Of a stretch of DNA of 64,000 bases, positions 61,752 to 64,000 are shown piece by piece. The DNA comes from Vermamoeba vermiformis (taxonomy: Eukaryota > Tubulinea > Echinamoebida), in contig JBEWZL010000127.1 of NCBI GenBank assembly GCA_045837725.1, positions 1-64,000 of the forward strand, read 5' to 3'. The position numbers and the translations under genes were made by a program. The notes beneath the pieces are model-generated. The model saw nothing but the letters and a program-made list of their open reading frames with translations, was not told where the DNA came from and searched no databases. Within the stretch, counting starts at the first letter, position 1, and each line of letters opens with the position of its first letter.

Positions 61752-63990
61752 ATGTCTCAAGTTATAATTCCACCATTGGCATTGGAGCCTTCAGAAAAAG
61801 AGAATTTGGATTCACCAACCCATGTGAGCATTAATTTTCGTAGCACTATCAATTTATTATAATAAGACTCTTTGACGGTAATTCTGATAATTGTAAATTA
61901 TAGAAAAAGGCTCATTCGAGAATTGGGGCATTGCAAGAGCTCAATAAAAATAGCCCGGTTGTGTTCGCATCTCCGCAACCCGTAAAGAAAAGAACTTACG
62001 ACCAAATGGAATCAGCAAGCACAGCTGAAAAGAAATCTAGACGAGAGGTATGCTTGGATCATGGTTATTTTTGAAAGATCTGAAATTTATCGTTAATCCG
62101 TTCTTCAGAGCTTGCACGAAAAAGCCACCGTGTTCTTCGATAAATTGAAGCGCAGATTGTCTTTGAAGAGTCTTAGACCAAAAGAGGCAAAGAAGAGCGT
62201 AAGTAACTCTTTCGAGTTAATTAGTAGTCGTACTAAGTACATCCGCAGACCAAAGTGTTCGGAGAGCCGTTGCTTTCTGTTCTTGTTAACCAACGTCGTT
62301 CTGGTATCTTCGAAGATATTCCTTACCTCGTAAACAGATGCTTGCACCATTTACTTCCGAAATATGGTACGTTTTTTTACTTTTTGATCCGACCAGATGC
62401 TCATCTCCAAACAGTTGGCGAAGAGGGCTTGTTTCGCGTCTCTGGCAATCACGAGGATTTGAATAACCTCAAAACAGATATCGATGAAGGTATGTTCATT
62501 ATTACCTTTTGCAATAGCACTTCTAACGATGCTCGACAGCTCGTCAAGTGGACTGGGATCAGATCAGCAGCCCTCACTTGGTTGCATGTTTGTTAAAGCA
62601 GTATGTCAGAGAGCTTCCTACACCCCTCATTCCTAATGGCAAGGAAATGATGGAGGTAATCGGTACGTTGCGTGCTATTTTCCAACCGAACGTAAACTGA
62701 CCCTAATACAGGCACCGAAGACGCAGACATCAAGAGACAGCGCTTGTTCGATGCAGTGTCCAAGATCCCTCCTCCCGAGTTGGCTGTTCTGCGTCGTTTG
62801 GTCGAGGGCTTTGCTAAGATCCACGACGCAAGAGACCGCAACAGAATGGATGCGCACAACCTTGCTCTTGTCTGGTCACCCACTCTGTTCAGATTTGATG
62901 AGCAATTGACTCCCGAACAACTGCTCAAGAGTGCACACAACAATGTGCAAGCTGAAGTGATTGAAGCATTGATCCTCGATCATTCCTTCTACTTTGTCCC
63001 TCGCCCTGAAGAGAAGGCATTCGCGGACCTGCAAGCCAATCTCACACTCGAATCAGCTCTGTTCGATCAGTTAGATGACAGCGAGACAGAGACCGAGTTC
63101 AAGAAGCGCCGTAGAATGAGTGTCATGACTCTTGGCATGTCTTCTCCGCGATTCAGCGATGCAGGACTTCCTAGGTATGCATTGGTTGCTTTTCTGATAA
63201 CTTAACTAACGATTTGACAGCGAACCTTCACGAATGTCGATTGATGGTTTTGCATCTCCACGTATGACTGACGAAGCTTCCATGAGCGAAACTTCAGCCC
63301 GAGGACGAAAGCGAAGAAAGCTTGAACGTCAAACCTCCGAGAAGAGAATTCGTGGTACTGTTAAAATGATCTACTACACTGAAAAGAAGAGATCTCTTTA
63401 TGATTACTTCCAGTACGTACACTAGGCCTCGTCTTAAAACTAGCAACTAACAATCTGTACAGACGAGCTTCTTGTTTAGAGAATGCACAAGTTTATGCTG
63501 AGGGTGCCCTCTCACTTGAACAGGCTATGCAAACGCTACAAGGCTGCTCTATTTTGTACCGAAGCATAAAGAAGAATGGCAAGTATGAGGTAAGCGTCAG
63601 TGGCGAGACTAAGTCGGAGTCGAAAAACGCTTCCAACAAGCCAGCGTAGCTCAGTTGGTTAGAGCGTTGGATTCATAACCCAGAGGTCGTGAGTTCGAGC
63701 CTCACCGCCGGCAGTAATTTTTTTTGCTTTTTGTCCAAGCGACCTTTCTTTTCGGCAAGCTTTCAGTATCTTATTCTAGGCAATGCAGACTAATATATTC
63801 TTATTAACCGAACAATTTATTGCAGAGCGCCAAAATTAATCACAAACAAGAGGCGGAACTGAAGCATCACCTCATATGCAAGAAAACTGGTCAAATTTAT
63901 GGACCTATCGTTGTTGTAGCAAGAGAAGACGGTATTATGGGCGTAATTGGCCATGACAAGGACTTGATCCGCAAGATCCTTTTCGATTGA
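61752..63990 (+). CDS. RhoGAP-domain protein
   Basis: About ten exons (first 61752-61823, 61904-62047, 62109-62198, 62249-62367) encode near 580 residues; stop TGA at 63988-63990. The RhoGAP domain spans roughly residues 110-330: FGEPLLSVLV, IPYLVNRCLHHL, EEGLFRVSGNHEDL with the arginine finger, ISSPHLVACLLKQYVRELPTPLIP, and MDAHNLALVWSPTLFR. A Ser/Arg-rich region with RGRKRRKLERQ, a possible nuclear signal, and a C-terminal conserved-looking block (NAQVYAEGALSLEQAMQTL, KKTGQIYGPIVVVA) follow. It would switch off a Rho or Rac GTPase. The frame is open upstream to 61560, so an earlier start is possible. The last intron holds a tRNA gene. Confidence 0.85.
63640..63713 (+). tRNA. tRNA-Met (CAT anticodon), inside an intron
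   Basis: A full cloverleaf is visible: acceptor GCCAGCG/CGCCGGC, D-arm GCTC/GAGC, anticodon loop TTCATAA with CAT at 63674-63676, T-arm GTGAG TTCGAGC CTCAC, and discriminator A. The A box (TAGCTCAGTTGG) and B box (GAGTTCGAGCC) are good. A T-run at about 63717-63725 can stop RNA polymerase III. There are two A-C mismatches: position 4 with 69, and 31 with 39. It lies in the same direction as the RhoGAP gene, between exons ending near 63588 and starting at 63826. The G-C start of the acceptor stem fits an elongator rather than an initiator. Confidence 0.88.
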
Positions 63991-64000
63991 ACTTCTGGTT

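Overview
This window is nuclear DNA from a single-celled eukaryote. It is gene-dense: about 37 protein genes sit on both strands, most split by short GT-AG introns (roughly 45-210 bases, donors mostly GTACGT, GTAAGT or GTGAGT). Same-strand and divergent genes are separated by about 60-330 bases, and convergent genes often by only 60-200. The gene set points to a free-living heterotrophic protist with aerobic mitochondria. A mitochondrial FtsZ, a bacterial-type RecA, a Twinkle primase-helicase, twinfilin, a PAK-like kinase and kynurenine 3-monooxygenase occur together, which fits an amoebozoan or a related deep-branching lineage. I cannot place it further from sequence alone.

Layout. 1-9.4 kb: IST1 (5' end missing), a METTL13-like methyltransferase, PDCD5, a tandem-RUN plus Rubicon-homology protein, mitochondrial uS17 and a P-loop nucleoside-kinase-like protein. 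9.4-17.1 kb: mitochondrial Cpn60, nurim, eIF3j and the COMPASS methyltransferase SET1. 17.1-19.4 kb: a gene-free island of inverted and tandem repeats that looks foreign to its surroundings. 19.4-28 kb: GPHR, a SWIM-RING protein, RecA, an F-box/ankyrin protein and a SETD3-type SET protein. 28-36.5 kb: a PAK-like kinase, a long coiled-coil protein, Sly1 and twinfilin. 36.7-44.6 kb: proteasome Rpn2, Twinkle and KMO. 44.7-54.8 kb: a SUV39-type SET protein, a two-domain FKBP-TPR immunophilin, Ctu2/Ncs2, YbeY, a HERPUD-like ER protein, a tiny COX7C gene and the diflavin reductase Tah18/NDOR1. 54.9-64 kb: a CCDC137-like protein, an F-box protein, an LSM11-like Sm protein, MsrB, FtsZ and a RhoGAP protein whose 3' intron carries a tRNA-Met gene.

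Themes. Eight genes serve the mitochondrion, several with bacterial-type ancestry (FtsZ, RecA, Cpn60, YbeY). Three different SET methyltransferases lie within 32 kb. The most unusual window-wide signal is a vocabulary of short palindromic words: CACGTG-centred, CTA(A/T)4TAG, CC(A/T)6GG, TTCATGAA and TTCACTGAA. They recur in introns, intergenic DNA and inside coding sequence, where they leave visible dipeptide traces in protein linkers. The repeat island at 17.1-19.4 kb lacks the commonest of these words. Exon joins below were worked out by hand from splice consensus, reading phase and family similarity. For most genes the summed exon lengths are a multiple of three.
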